DNA from: G965229605 sp965229605
GTDB taxonomy: Bacteria; Pseudomonadota; Alphaproteobacteria; CBDDJK01
Direction: 5' to 3'
DNA length: 64,000 nt
Assembly (NCBI GenBank): GCA_965229605.1
Contig: OZ245892.1
Location: forward strand, 2,418,001 to 2,482,000
This document shows, in pieces, positions 35,188 through 42,633 of the stretch; within the stretch, counting starts at the first letter, position 1; each line of letters begins with the position of its first letter. The position numbers and the translations under genes were made by a program. Under the pieces are notes generated by a model. That model saw only the letters and a program-made list of their open reading frames with translations, was not told the DNA's origin and searched no databases.

Positions 35188-36225
35188 ATGAAAAGCATCG
35201 CTTTGCTGGCTCTCTCTGCCATCATTCTGTCTCTATCAACATCGGCAAAAGCAGAACTGATTGTTCTGGCTTCACCTCCGACCCTTCAAGACAGCTATTA
35301 TGATGATGTTGCCGATGATATTTTTGATTTTCATATCTCTTTTGCCCGCGAAATTATAAAGCACGGCGATGAGGTCCTTATTCTTGCCAATGAGGAGTTC
35401 TATGATGATTATGTTGCTACGCTGGGTGAAGACAAGGTTCTTTTGGCTCCGATGCTTGATATCTGGATGCGAGATTTTACGGTTCTGAATACGGTCAAAC
35501 CTGTGATGTTTCGCTATAGTGCCGCAGGTCAAGGCGGCAGCCAGGTGGATTCAGATGTGGTTCAAGAAGAATTTGCGGCATTTCTGGAAAATGTCGGTTT
35601 ATTTTTTGCTGAGACGGATTTGATAAACGATGGCGGCAATTATGTTGATGACGGCAAAGGCAATGTTGTGATCAGCAAGAAGTTTTTGCGAGATAACAGG
35701 CTGCGCGCGGATGAGGCTCGCAAGCAGATATCCCGGCTAACGGGTGCGACCCATATTGCTTTCATAGAGGCCGATGAGCAAGGCGATCTTGAACATGCCG
35801 ATGGTGTGGTAAGTTTTATTGATGAGAATACGCTGATTGTAAACGCTTATCCTGATAACAGAGCCTATTCAAAACAGCTTGAAGCGGACTTGCGCGCAGG
35901 CCTGCCGGGCGTAGAGATACACGAGATCGTTGCCCCCTACGATGGTAGTGACATCTATGATGACAGGTTTGGATCAGCATGCGGTCTTTATACCAATGCA
36001 TTGGTGACGCCGGATAGAATATATTTGCCGCAATTCGGGATACCGGAGGACGAAATAGCCCTTCGGCAGATAAGGGCGGTTACGACAAAAGAGGTTGTGC
36101 CTGTGCTTTCACGCGGGGTCTGCCCTATGGGCGGAGGGGTGCGCTGCATGTCACTGCAATTACGCGGGAGTGACGCACACCATCTGCTTCGTTATGTGAA
36201 AGCACAGAACCGGGCCAGCTATTGA
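35188..36225 (+). CDS. Secreted agmatine/peptidyl-arginine deiminase family protein
   Basis: 345 residues with signal peptide MKSIALLALSAIILSLSTSAKA. The guanidine-modifying-enzyme fold shows APMLDIWMRDFTVLN, the NDGGNYV motif, EHADGVVSF with the catalytic His, and the C-terminal GGGVRCMSLQL with the catalytic Cys. Agmatine deiminases are usually cytosolic; a periplasmic form is unusual. The substrate could be agmatine or a protein/peptide arginine. I chose the ATG at 35188 because GGAAG precedes it and it starts the signal peptide. The stop lies in copy 1 of a 63-bp direct repeat. Confidence 0.8.
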   Translation: MKSIALLALSAIILSLSTSAKAELIVLASPPTLQDSYYDDVADDIFDFHISFAREIIKHGDEVLILANEEFYDDYVATLGEDKVLLAPMLDIWMRDFTVLNTVKPVMFRYSAAGQGGSQVDSDVVQEEFAAFLENVGLFFAETDLINDGGNYVDDGKGNVVISKKFLRDNRLRADEARKQISRLTGATHIAFIEADEQGDLEHADGVVSFIDENTLIVNAYPDNRAYSKQLEADLRAGLPGVEIHEIVAPYDGSDIYDDRFGSACGLYTNALVTPDRIYLPQFGIPEDEIALRQIRAVTTKEVVPVLSRGVCPMGGGVRCMSLQLRGSDAHHLLRYVKAQNRASY

Positions 36226-36279
36226 TTCAGCTGTTTGGTTTTTCTATTGGGGCTTTTTTCAAGCGAGGCGAAAAGCGCC
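36216..36279. repeat. 63-bp direct repeat, copy 1
   Basis: CAGCTATTGATTCAGCTGTT and the following 43 bp are repeated at 37077-37139 with few substitutions and one 1-nt indel in a T run. Copy 1 includes the last codons of the deiminase gene. The pair brackets the LTxxQ-type gene (36407-37003). Confidence 0.85.
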
Positions 36280-36406
36280 CCACCCATTACCGCGCCAGAT
36301 GATAGGGAATATAGAGGTTGAGAGCAAATTGATGTTTGGTGGTGAGTCTGACACCTCACTGCCTGTGGATGGCAAATGACGCTTCGTTATAACATGCTGC
36401 AAAGAT

Positions 36407-37003
36407 TTAATTACATCCATTATGTTTTCGCCACATATCGGCGTTATGTCCTTCAGGAACGTTGTTGCATGGGTTGGAGTCAGTATATCCGCGCAACACA
36501 TTATATTTCTGGATTTGCTCTTCTGACAAAATATCGGGCGTCTTGAGATGTGCGGCTAAATGGATGTAGCGTAAATTTTGGCGCGCATCGGCAATATTTT
36601 TTAATGATGAACGGAGGATTGAGTCGGTTATTGTTCGATTTTGAAAATGTATCTCTAGCTCTTGTTCTAAAGCAATGAGATTTCGACCTTGATCGATAGC
36701 TTGCGCTTTCATTTGTTTGTGGAGAGTTTTAATGGCGACAATTTGAGAGTCTGTTAGCGAAATTTCTTTTTTCATTTCAAGAAGATGTGCTGGGCCAGGC
36801 ACACCGTTTAGTTCGGCTGCTTTGGCAAGACCCCATCCTCCACCACGTTTAAGTTCAGCAATATCTTCTGGGGAGAGGCTTTTGATAGTCCGGGCTTCTT
36901 CTACTGCATACGTTGAAATATGAGAATGACTGCTCTCGTCAGCCTGTGCGTTTATTGCTAAAAAAGGAAGAATAGTTACGAGAAGGTTAAATTTGATTTT
37001 CAT
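36407..37003 (-). CDS. Periplasmic LTxxQ/Spy-CpxP-like protein
   Basis: 198 residues with signal peptide MKIKFNLLVTILPFLAINAQA. The mature protein is helical and contains EISLTDSQIVAIKTLHKQM, an LTxxQ-type motif, and a second ILSEEQIQKYNVLRGY. This pattern is shared with Spy/CpxP-type periplasmic chaperones and metal-stress sensors. The N-terminal region SHSHISTYAVEE and C-terminal EGHNADMWRKHNGC are His- and Cys-containing and might bind metal. The gene sits between the two copies of a direct repeat and is AT-richer than its neighbours, suggesting insertion. Confidence 0.7.
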   Translation of the reverse strand: MKIKFNLLVTILPFLAINAQADESSHSHISTYAVEEARTIKSLSPEDIAELKRGGGWGLAKAAELNGVPGPAHLLEMKKEISLTDSQIVAIKTLHKQMKAQAIDQGRNLIALEQELEIHFQNRTITDSILRSSLKNIADARQNLRYIHLAAHLKTPDILSEEQIQKYNVLRGYTDSNPCNNVPEGHNADMWRKHNGCN

Positions 37004-37076
37004 GATTCCTCCGCCCGGATATGGGCCGCTTTGTAGTCCATTGTGTCCTGCTGGTAAAGAACGCGGAAAAGCAGGG

Positions 37077-37139
37077 CAGCTATTGATTCAGCTGTTTGGT
37101 TTTCTATTGGGGCTTTTTTCGAGTGAGGCGAAAAATGCC
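37077..37139. repeat. 63-bp direct repeat, copy 2
   Basis: Second copy of the repeat described at 36216-36279. It abuts the truncated end of the DMT transporter pseudogene; read on the minus strand it supplies a frame ending in EKSPNRKPNS and a TGA. Confidence 0.85.
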
Positions 37140-37269
37140 CGGAAAAAGACGATTTCGCCCAACGGCACGTCATCGCTGACGGCCTTGCACTGATAAACAT
37201 AGCTGCCGCGAAAACACCCGACAAAATACGCAGAATAACACCCAATAAAGGCCGATCACGGCTGTTCAT
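37128..37269 (-). pseudogene. Truncated, frameshifted DMT/EamA transporter remnant
   Basis: Starting at the ATG 37267-37269, the minus strand encodes MNSRDRPLLGVILRILSGVF followed by AAAMFI, the usual start of an EamA-family drug/metabolite transporter. After a frameshift near 37192 the second half continues in another frame as CKAVSDDVPLGEIVFFRAFFA, again matching the family (KAL.DDVPLGEIVFFRSFFA). The match ends at the 63-bp direct repeat, so only about 45 of some 290 codons remain. The rest of 37004-37324 contains nothing else I can identify. Confidence 0.8.
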
Positions 37270-37324
37270 ATCGTTATGAATCACCGACTTTATGCTTTTT
37301 TATCTTAAGGGAGGCGATTTTACT

Positions 37325-39874
37325 TTAAACTTCTATAGAAACACCAACTTGAGACGCAATTGGTGTATGCAGATCAATATCTTCCTCAGTTGCGAGACTG
37401 ATGATGAGAGAATAGCGAATTTGTTCTTCATAACGGGGGTTTTCTTTAACAGGAAAATTCTGCCGGTGCTTCCACCATCCTCCTTGAGGTTCAATAGCAA
37501 CCAGATTTTGTGTGGCCAATTCGCCAGCCGTTCCAAGCCATGTATCGGAAATAAGGCTGCCCCGATCCCGCGACTGCGGACCAAGTCGCCATTTATCTGT
37601 ATTATCAGTTATCGAAACAGAGTCACTCAAATTATCAAAAATATCAATATTGTCCTCTTCCACTTGAACCTCTCTTCCGACGCGATTTAAAAAATCCCGC
37701 TTGCTTTCATTTGGCCTGTTCAACTTGAAGCGGAGACCGTGGGAAGCATAGCTATATTTTGTTTCTGGAGGGCGCTCTGACGGGTTGGGCTCTATAAAAT
37801 AGGAAAGCGTTAACCGTAATTGCACTTGCTGGTCATGAATAAGGTTTAGCTTTTCAACGGGCCAAGGCAAAACATAATGGTTAAGATCATTAAAGACCGG
37901 TTGATTAGTTTTCTCGGATTCGCTGGTTTTAAAGGGCCTGAGTGTATCTTGAATAACAATGCAAGGCCGGTTTGAAAGGCTGTTGAGCAAGGCCTGCTCT
38001 TGAGGCACACCATATCCATAACGTCTCAAATGTGCAATTTTCTGGGCTTTGCTCAATTTAGAAAAATCTTTGTTCATTTCTCCAACCCATTCAGCAGAAT
38101 GAACCAGAAGACCGCGAACAGTTTCCGGCCAGTATTCCGGATATTCTGCCATTGTCATGGCTGCCAATCGACTTGCTGCCGCGTTTGCAGGACTCGTGTC
38201 ATGGACAAAGCCGAATAGTCTGTTTTTATCAGTTGTCAAAACAGACGCATCTGGATGAGGTTCAATATAGTCTTGTGTCGGGCGCGCTAAATAATTCCCG
38301 CCTTCCATCACAATATCTGGCTTGGTTGGCCAGTATGTTTCGCCCCATAACACACTTGTTCGAGATTTAGGCGAAAGGTCATAGAGACCTGCCACAAGAC
38401 CCCAACCATTATAGTCAGGATCATTCGTAAAAGTTTTATCTGTGATAGCCCCTACAGTCAGTGCATTCCACGCTTGCGCCGGGTCTTCTACTTCGCTTAT
38501 ATCATTGATGGCAAGATATTGTTCCAAAGGGTAATCGTCCTGAATATTGCCAGCAGAAATAATAAGAAGCCGCTTTTGGTCATCTTGTATGGCCCATTTA
38601 TTGGAGGCCTCAACCCCAAAAGCCAGTTGATCAATTTTTGCAGATAACGATGTTGGCTTTCCTTTGACGACAGGATGACCACCCGGGTCTGCTTCATGCT
38701 CAATAGACCATGACAGACAAAAAACGCGGTTTATATCTTGGTTATTGATCTCTGCGCGAGAAACTGCCTGTGAAGTAATATACCCGACATGTTCGTCTTT
38801 ATTGCCACCATCTGGCGGAAACACTTTCACGGACTCAAGCCCATGTTTTAAAGTGATGGTGTCGCTGGATTCCAGCAAAGGGGTAAGGTCGCCAAAAAGA
38901 CTTAGACCAGCCATTTGTGTGCCATGTCCGTGGTGATCTTCTTTTTTCCAGCTTGGTTCGACTGAATCAACACCATTCGCGATTATGAAATCAGCAAGCA
39001 GCCGGTGGTTCTGAAAAATTCCTGTATCTAATACACAGACAGATGTTCTGGTTGAAGGGTCGTAGCTGATACGAGAGGTCAAATCCTCAGCCCAGTCTCC
39101 TTGTTCTGTGGGAGGTAGTGCATCAAAAAATCCGGGTAGAGTTGGAAGATAACGGAACCCGGACAAGGCGTTGGTCAGAAGTTGCAGTTGATCAAGCTGT
39201 GAAAAAGAACAGTGAATGGAGCAAATTTCTCTTTCAGGGAAGTTTAATTTATGGCTGGAGATGCGAACGCCATCCATCTCATCTGCTTTTTCTTTAAGCG
39301 AGTCATAATTGCTTTTCCGAAGCCAGATTTCCCAGTCTTGCTTTTGATTTTGATCGTCAGGTAAAGGGGAATGGTCCAACCAGAGTCTGGCAAGAGTTGC
39401 GGCATTGATATTTTCGATAACGTCATATTTTTTAAAGTTAGCCGGACCGTGTTTTTTTTCCTTTGCCGGGTCTTTATAATCATCAATTTGCCTGCCAATA
39501 ATATTCTTTTTTACGGTCTGCGGAGGAATGTAAAGCACAGCACTTTCTGGCTCTTTTTTTGCGCCAAACCTTGTATTTAAAAGCTCTATATTAAATGTCT
39601 GGTTTTCAAGGCTGCCAATGTCAACAATTGCGCCGTCACGAAATTGAAGCTCAACTGTCGCCCCTTTATCAACCGGAGATCCATCAATCCCCATGGTTTC
39701 ATAACGTTGCGCGAGCCGGGCGATAGCGTCCTGATAAGCTATGCTGAGTTTTTCACCATGAACTTGTGGATTTTGAGTAGGCTTGATATCTCGTCCCCAG
39801 CCGCTTTTGGCGGAGAACCGATGCCTTTCTTTTTTATCACGAATTAATATGTGGGGGTATTGCTGGACGGGCAT
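37325..39874 (-). CDS. Subtilisin-like (S8) protease, IetS-like
   Basis: 849 residues, cytosolic (no signal peptide). The catalytic triad can be placed: Asp283 in CVLDTGIFQNHR, His317 in HHGHGTQMAG, Ser560 in HDTSPANAAA, with oxyanion Asn442 in ISAGN. The first 270 residues form a domain unrelated to classic propeptides, and about 200 residues of beta-rich sequence follow the protease domain. It lies 6 nt downstream of an AAA ATPase gene. Such ATPase-S8 protease pairs are known as ietA/ietS from Agrobacterium plasmids, where they exclude plasmids, and are listed among antiphage systems. Assignment rests on architecture and gene order. Confidence 0.8.
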   Translation of the reverse strand: MPVQQYPHILIRDKKERHRFSAKSGWGRDIKPTQNPQVHGEKLSIAYQDAIARLAQRYETMGIDGSPVDKGATVELQFRDGAIVDIGSLENQTFNIELLNTRFGAKKEPESAVLYIPPQTVKKNIIGRQIDDYKDPAKEKKHGPANFKKYDVIENINAATLARLWLDHSPLPDDQNQKQDWEIWLRKSNYDSLKEKADEMDGVRISSHKLNFPEREICSIHCSFSQLDQLQLLTNALSGFRYLPTLPGFFDALPPTEQGDWAEDLTSRISYDPSTRTSVCVLDTGIFQNHRLLADFIIANGVDSVEPSWKKEDHHGHGTQMAGLSLFGDLTPLLESSDTITLKHGLESVKVFPPDGGNKDEHVGYITSQAVSRAEINNQDINRVFCLSWSIEHEADPGGHPVVKGKPTSLSAKIDQLAFGVEASNKWAIQDDQKRLLIISAGNIQDDYPLEQYLAINDISEVEDPAQAWNALTVGAITDKTFTNDPDYNGWGLVAGLYDLSPKSRTSVLWGETYWPTKPDIVMEGGNYLARPTQDYIEPHPDASVLTTDKNRLFGFVHDTSPANAAASRLAAMTMAEYPEYWPETVRGLLVHSAEWVGEMNKDFSKLSKAQKIAHLRRYGYGVPQEQALLNSLSNRPCIVIQDTLRPFKTSESEKTNQPVFNDLNHYVLPWPVEKLNLIHDQQVQLRLTLSYFIEPNPSERPPETKYSYASHGLRFKLNRPNESKRDFLNRVGREVQVEEDNIDIFDNLSDSVSITDNTDKWRLGPQSRDRGSLISDTWLGTAGELATQNLVAIEPQGGWWKHRQNFPVKENPRYEEQIRYSLIISLATEEDIDLHTPIASQVGVSIEV

Positions 39875-39880
39875 GTTTCA

Positions 39881-40864
39881 TTACGTAGTGCTTTTTTCTC
39901 TATTTCGGTCTTGCAGCATACCAGCAATATTCGGAAACCCAAGAACATCTTTGCCTTCAAGAATCATCCACTTCGCCGCATCCTCACAGGCGCGTGTGAT
40001 TTCGGCATGACTCAAGCCTTCAGCCTTCTTTTCCAGTTTCGGCCATTGGTCATCTGTGATTTTCAGTTTAAAATGAGCCAACTTGTTTTCAATAAGCGAA
40101 CGCACCTGGCTTGCGGTTGGCGGCTCATAATTCAAGACATCATCAAACCGCCTGAAAAGGGCGGGATCTAACAGGTTTTTATAGTTTGTTGCGGCAACGA
40201 TCAGACTTTCAGAACGATCTTGTTCCAGAAATTGTAAGAACGAATTTAAGACTCTGCGTATCTCCCCGACATCATTTGGAGACATACGATCACTGCCAAT
40301 AGCATCAAACTCGTCAAAGAAATAAAGCCCACGATGAGAGCGTATAGCATCAAATACCAAGCGAAGTTTTGACGCTGTTTCCCCCATAAACTTTGTAATC
40401 AAGCCGTCCAGTCGTATGGTAAAAAGTGGTAGATTTAACTCGTTTGCAAGTGCTGATGCTGTCGCCGTCTTTCCTGTGCCAGGTGAGCCGTACAACAGTA
40501 ATTTTCTGCGTGGCTCCAGATTATGGCTACGCAGCTTACTTTGCTGCTTATATTCTTTTATAATTCTTTTAAAGGTATCAGTCTGCTTATTTGAAAATGT
40601 AAGATCTGACAGCTTTAATTCTGGTTTGGAAGCGTCGAGTATGCCGTCCAGCTCTTTGCGTGGCTGAACCAGTGCCAACATATTAGATTGTTTGTTTTTC
40701 TTTGATTTCGCCTGGTCTACAAGTTGTTTTAGCTCGTTGGCCAATTTTGTATGCCCCTGGCGTGCTTCATGGGCCGCAACCTGCATGGCGATGGTCAAGA
40801 AATGCTCATCATCCCCTGTGACATGGCTCTTTAAAAGAGCTTTAATCTGATTTCCGGTTGCCAT
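39881..40864 (-). CDS. AAA ATPase, IetA-like
   Basis: 327 residues from the ATG at 40862-40864 (a TTG seven codons upstream also opens the frame). Walker A GSPGTGKT at 126-133, Walker B YFFDEFDAI at 181-189, sensor 1 VAATNY and the arginine-finger region DPALFRRFDDVL place it in the FtsH/spastin-like AAA class. The N-terminal 90 residues are helical and may recognise a partner. It likely regulates or feeds the co-transcribed S8 protease. Confidence 0.82.
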   Translation of the reverse strand: MATGNQIKALLKSHVTGDDEHFLTIAMQVAAHEARQGHTKLANELKQLVDQAKSKKNKQSNMLALVQPRKELDGILDASKPELKLSDLTFSNKQTDTFKRIIKEYKQQSKLRSHNLEPRRKLLLYGSPGTGKTATASALANELNLPLFTIRLDGLITKFMGETASKLRLVFDAIRSHRGLYFFDEFDAIGSDRMSPNDVGEIRRVLNSFLQFLEQDRSESLIVAATNYKNLLDPALFRRFDDVLNYEPPTASQVRSLIENKLAHFKLKITDDQWPKLEKKAEGLSHAEITRACEDAAKWMILEGKDVLGFPNIAGMLQDRNREKSTT

Positions 40865-40975
40865 CGCTTTTATAATATATTTCAAGTTGCAAAAAACATA
40901 ACAGAGTCAACGAATCACTGTTTTTGCACAGACCACAAATAACTATAGCATAGTAGCAGAGTCCTGTGAATCCTC

Positions 40976-41001
40976 AAAATAATGCAATTCTGCATTATTT
41001 T
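40976..41001. terminator. AT-rich hairpin between the DUF1826 gene and the ATPase gene
   Basis: Perfect 11-bp stem AAAATAATGCA / TGCATTATTTT with a 4-nt loop ATTC, starting 9 nt after the DUF1826 stop in its transcription direction. Its T-rich arm would serve as the uridine tract, so it is a plausible rho-independent terminator for that gene. Confidence 0.65.
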
Positions 41002-41009
41002 TGGGAGGA

Positions 41010-41792
41010 TCAGATGGCCTGATCGGGGTTGGTGATCGGGTCGAATACCAGCAAAAGCCGGGTTTGTCCGGTGCCTTTGATCGGCGGGGAGCGATGGACA
41101 AATCCTGAGTTTGGGCCTGGGTCTGGTGTTTCGGGCCAGCAGGTTCCGCGCATTATAATCGGGGAGCCTGCCGGGACTGTTTTGATAATGGCGGGTTCTT
41201 CCCCAGTGCTGGAAAGTCCATATTGCGTGCCATCGCCGCGATAGGTGCAGATCAGCCGGGCGGTGACCGCGTCTTTATGAAATCTGGAACATTTATTGTC
41301 GCTGATGACATCCAGCCGCAAGCGCAGATAAGCCACTTGCATGATGGCGCAAAAATTTTCAGCAAGCCCGGTGATGTCTTGCAGCAAAAAGTCCTGATGG
41401 GGTCCGGCTAAAGTCCCTGCTTCTTCAAACAGGCGCTGGACAGACCGGGCAACGTCTTCTGGCTTGAGAATCAAGCGCGCTTGCGGCAGATTCTGCACTG
41501 CAAGATTTTCTATCCAGGTGGTGAAGCAAGCCGGTAACGGTCTGTGCCAGATCGCCGCCGCACAATCCGGGCGATGAATGGCCGAAAGCACCGCAGAGGT
41601 TTCATCAATAATAACCTCATCTGCCCTCTTGCGGGCTACCTCCTTGTGCGCCACCCGCTTTCCAACAGAGCTGCCAACAGGGCCGGATATAACAGAATTC
41701 GGTTTTTCGTCTAAAAGCATATTATGCCGCCTTTTTATATTTCCATTGGAGAAAGCCGGAAAGACTGTGACTGGAAGTCGTGTGTCAGACAT
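41010..41792 (-). CDS. DUF1826 domain protein
   Basis: 260 residues. CSRFHKDAVTARLICTYRGDGTQY, then APAGSPIIMRGT-like SPIIMRGTCWPE and GFVHRSPPIKGTGQTRLLLVFDP are the conserved blocks of DUF1826, including His-Asp and His-Arg-Ser pairs that look like a 2-oxoglutarate/iron oxygenase-type core (inference). DUF1826 genes are often found with metal-homeostasis genes. Here it is divergent from an Rrf2 regulator, and a partial second copy of the gene lies 1.1 kb away, fused to a ZnuA remnant. Confidence 0.8.
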   Translation of the reverse strand: MSDTRLPVTVFPAFSNGNIKRRHNMLLDEKPNSVISGPVGSSVGKRVAHKEVARKRADEVIIDETSAVLSAIHRPDCAAAIWHRPLPACFTTWIENLAVQNLPQARLILKPEDVARSVQRLFEEAGTLAGPHQDFLLQDITGLAENFCAIMQVAYLRLRLDVISDNKCSRFHKDAVTARLICTYRGDGTQYGLSSTGEEPAIIKTVPAGSPIIMRGTCWPETPDPGPNSGFVHRSPPIKGTGQTRLLLVFDPITNPDQAI

Positions 41793-41822
41793 GATAATAA
41801 AGCCTCGCTAGGGAGTGATTTC

Positions 41823-41857
41823 ACGCAACTAGCACGGTTACGAAATAAACGCAACTA
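41823..41857. promoter_or_regulatory. Candidate operator: two ACGCAACTA direct repeats
   Basis: ACGCAACTA occurs at 41823-41831 and 41849-41857, 26 nt apart, in the 120-nt divergent region between the DUF1826 gene and the rrf2-like gene. Spacing on one face of the helix fits a regulator site, possibly for the adjacent Rrf2 protein. Confidence 0.3.
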
Positions 41858-41912
41858 TGTTTGTTACAAGAAAATATTTATACAGATTCAAGATGTATAA
41901 GGAGGCTGCAGG

Positions 41913-42317
41913 TTGAAACGCAACGGACGCTTGTCTTTGGCTATTCATGCGCTGGGTCATATGGCCAGCGATCCGGCGCGGCTATTCACCTCGGCAGAGA
42001 TTGCCGATCATATTGGCACCAACGCCGTTGTTGTGCGCAGGGTGCTTGGCGGGTTACGCGAAGTCGGGCTGTTGAAATCTGAAAAGGGCCATGCGGGGGG
42101 CTGGTCGCTGACTCGTGCGCCAGAGAAGATCACGCTGGCGGATGTTTATCTGGCTCTGGATGAGCGGTTGATTGCACAAGGGGATACAAAAACCCATTCC
42201 ACCTGTTCGCTTGAACAGCGGCTTCATAAGAAAGTATCGGTTGTTCTGGGAGAGCTGGAAGAGGACCTGATCCAGAAACTGACGGCGATTCCACTCTCTA
42301 AAATCAGCGAAAGCTAG
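41913..42317 (+). CDS. Rrf2-family transcriptional regulator
   Basis: 134 residues with an N-terminal winged helix: LSLAIHALGHMASDPARLFTSAEIADHIGTNAVVVRRVLGGL, then EKGHAGGWSLTRAPEKITLADVYLAL, the family block. Only one Cys (HSTCSLEQR) is present, so it lacks the three-Cys [Fe-S] site of IscR/NsrR. The start is TTG at 41913, chosen because AAGGAGG lies 7 nt upstream and residues from there match the family start. It is divergent from the DUF1826 gene and probably controls it. Confidence 0.85.
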   Translation: MKRNGRLSLAIHALGHMASDPARLFTSAEIADHIGTNAVVVRRVLGGLREVGLLKSEKGHAGGWSLTRAPEKITLADVYLALDERLIAQGDTKTHSTCSLEQRLHKKVSVVLGELEEDLIQKLTAIPLSKISES

Positions 42318-42337
42318 GGTCAGGCCCATAGGCCTTT

Positions 42338-42478
42338 TTACTCTTTCTCCAAAGCATCAAGCAGGGTGGTGAGGTTATGGTTAAACATGGCGAGGTAGCT
42401 GGTGGCCTGACCAATGGTGACCGCGTCTTTATGAAGTCTGGAACATTTATTGTCGTTGATGACATCCAGCCGCAAGCG
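42338..42478 (-). pseudogene. Chimeric remnant: DUF1826 core joined in frame to a ZnuA C-terminus
   Basis: 42416-42478 repeats 41262-41324 of the intact DUF1826 gene with two mismatches. 42363-42406 repeats the 3' end of the ZnuA-like gene (48335-48380) with about one mismatch. On the minus strand the pieces read through as NDNKCSRLHKDAVT then IGQATSYLAMFNHNLTTLL and DALEKE stop. There is a stop five codons upstream and no start codon. The 316 nt between the Rrf2 gene and the HyuA-HyuB gene contain only this remnant and a promoter region. Confidence 0.85.
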
Positions 42479-42633
42479 TAAGCCTGATCCCTATAATTGA
42501 TTTTTTCATACCCCCCCATTTAAACAATCTCCTTTTTCAGCTTTCTTGGCCAACTTTATCCTGCTGGTAAAGAGGGCCAGATTTGCATTTGGCTGGACAA
42601 TAACTTAAGGCTGGAAAAGGCAATGACGGAAAA

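Noticed and set aside
42304..42519. 71-codon frame covering the chimeric remnant
   Set aside because: It reads the DUF1826 and ZnuA pieces in the wrong frame; the correct frame has no start and a stop upstream, so this is a pseudogene.
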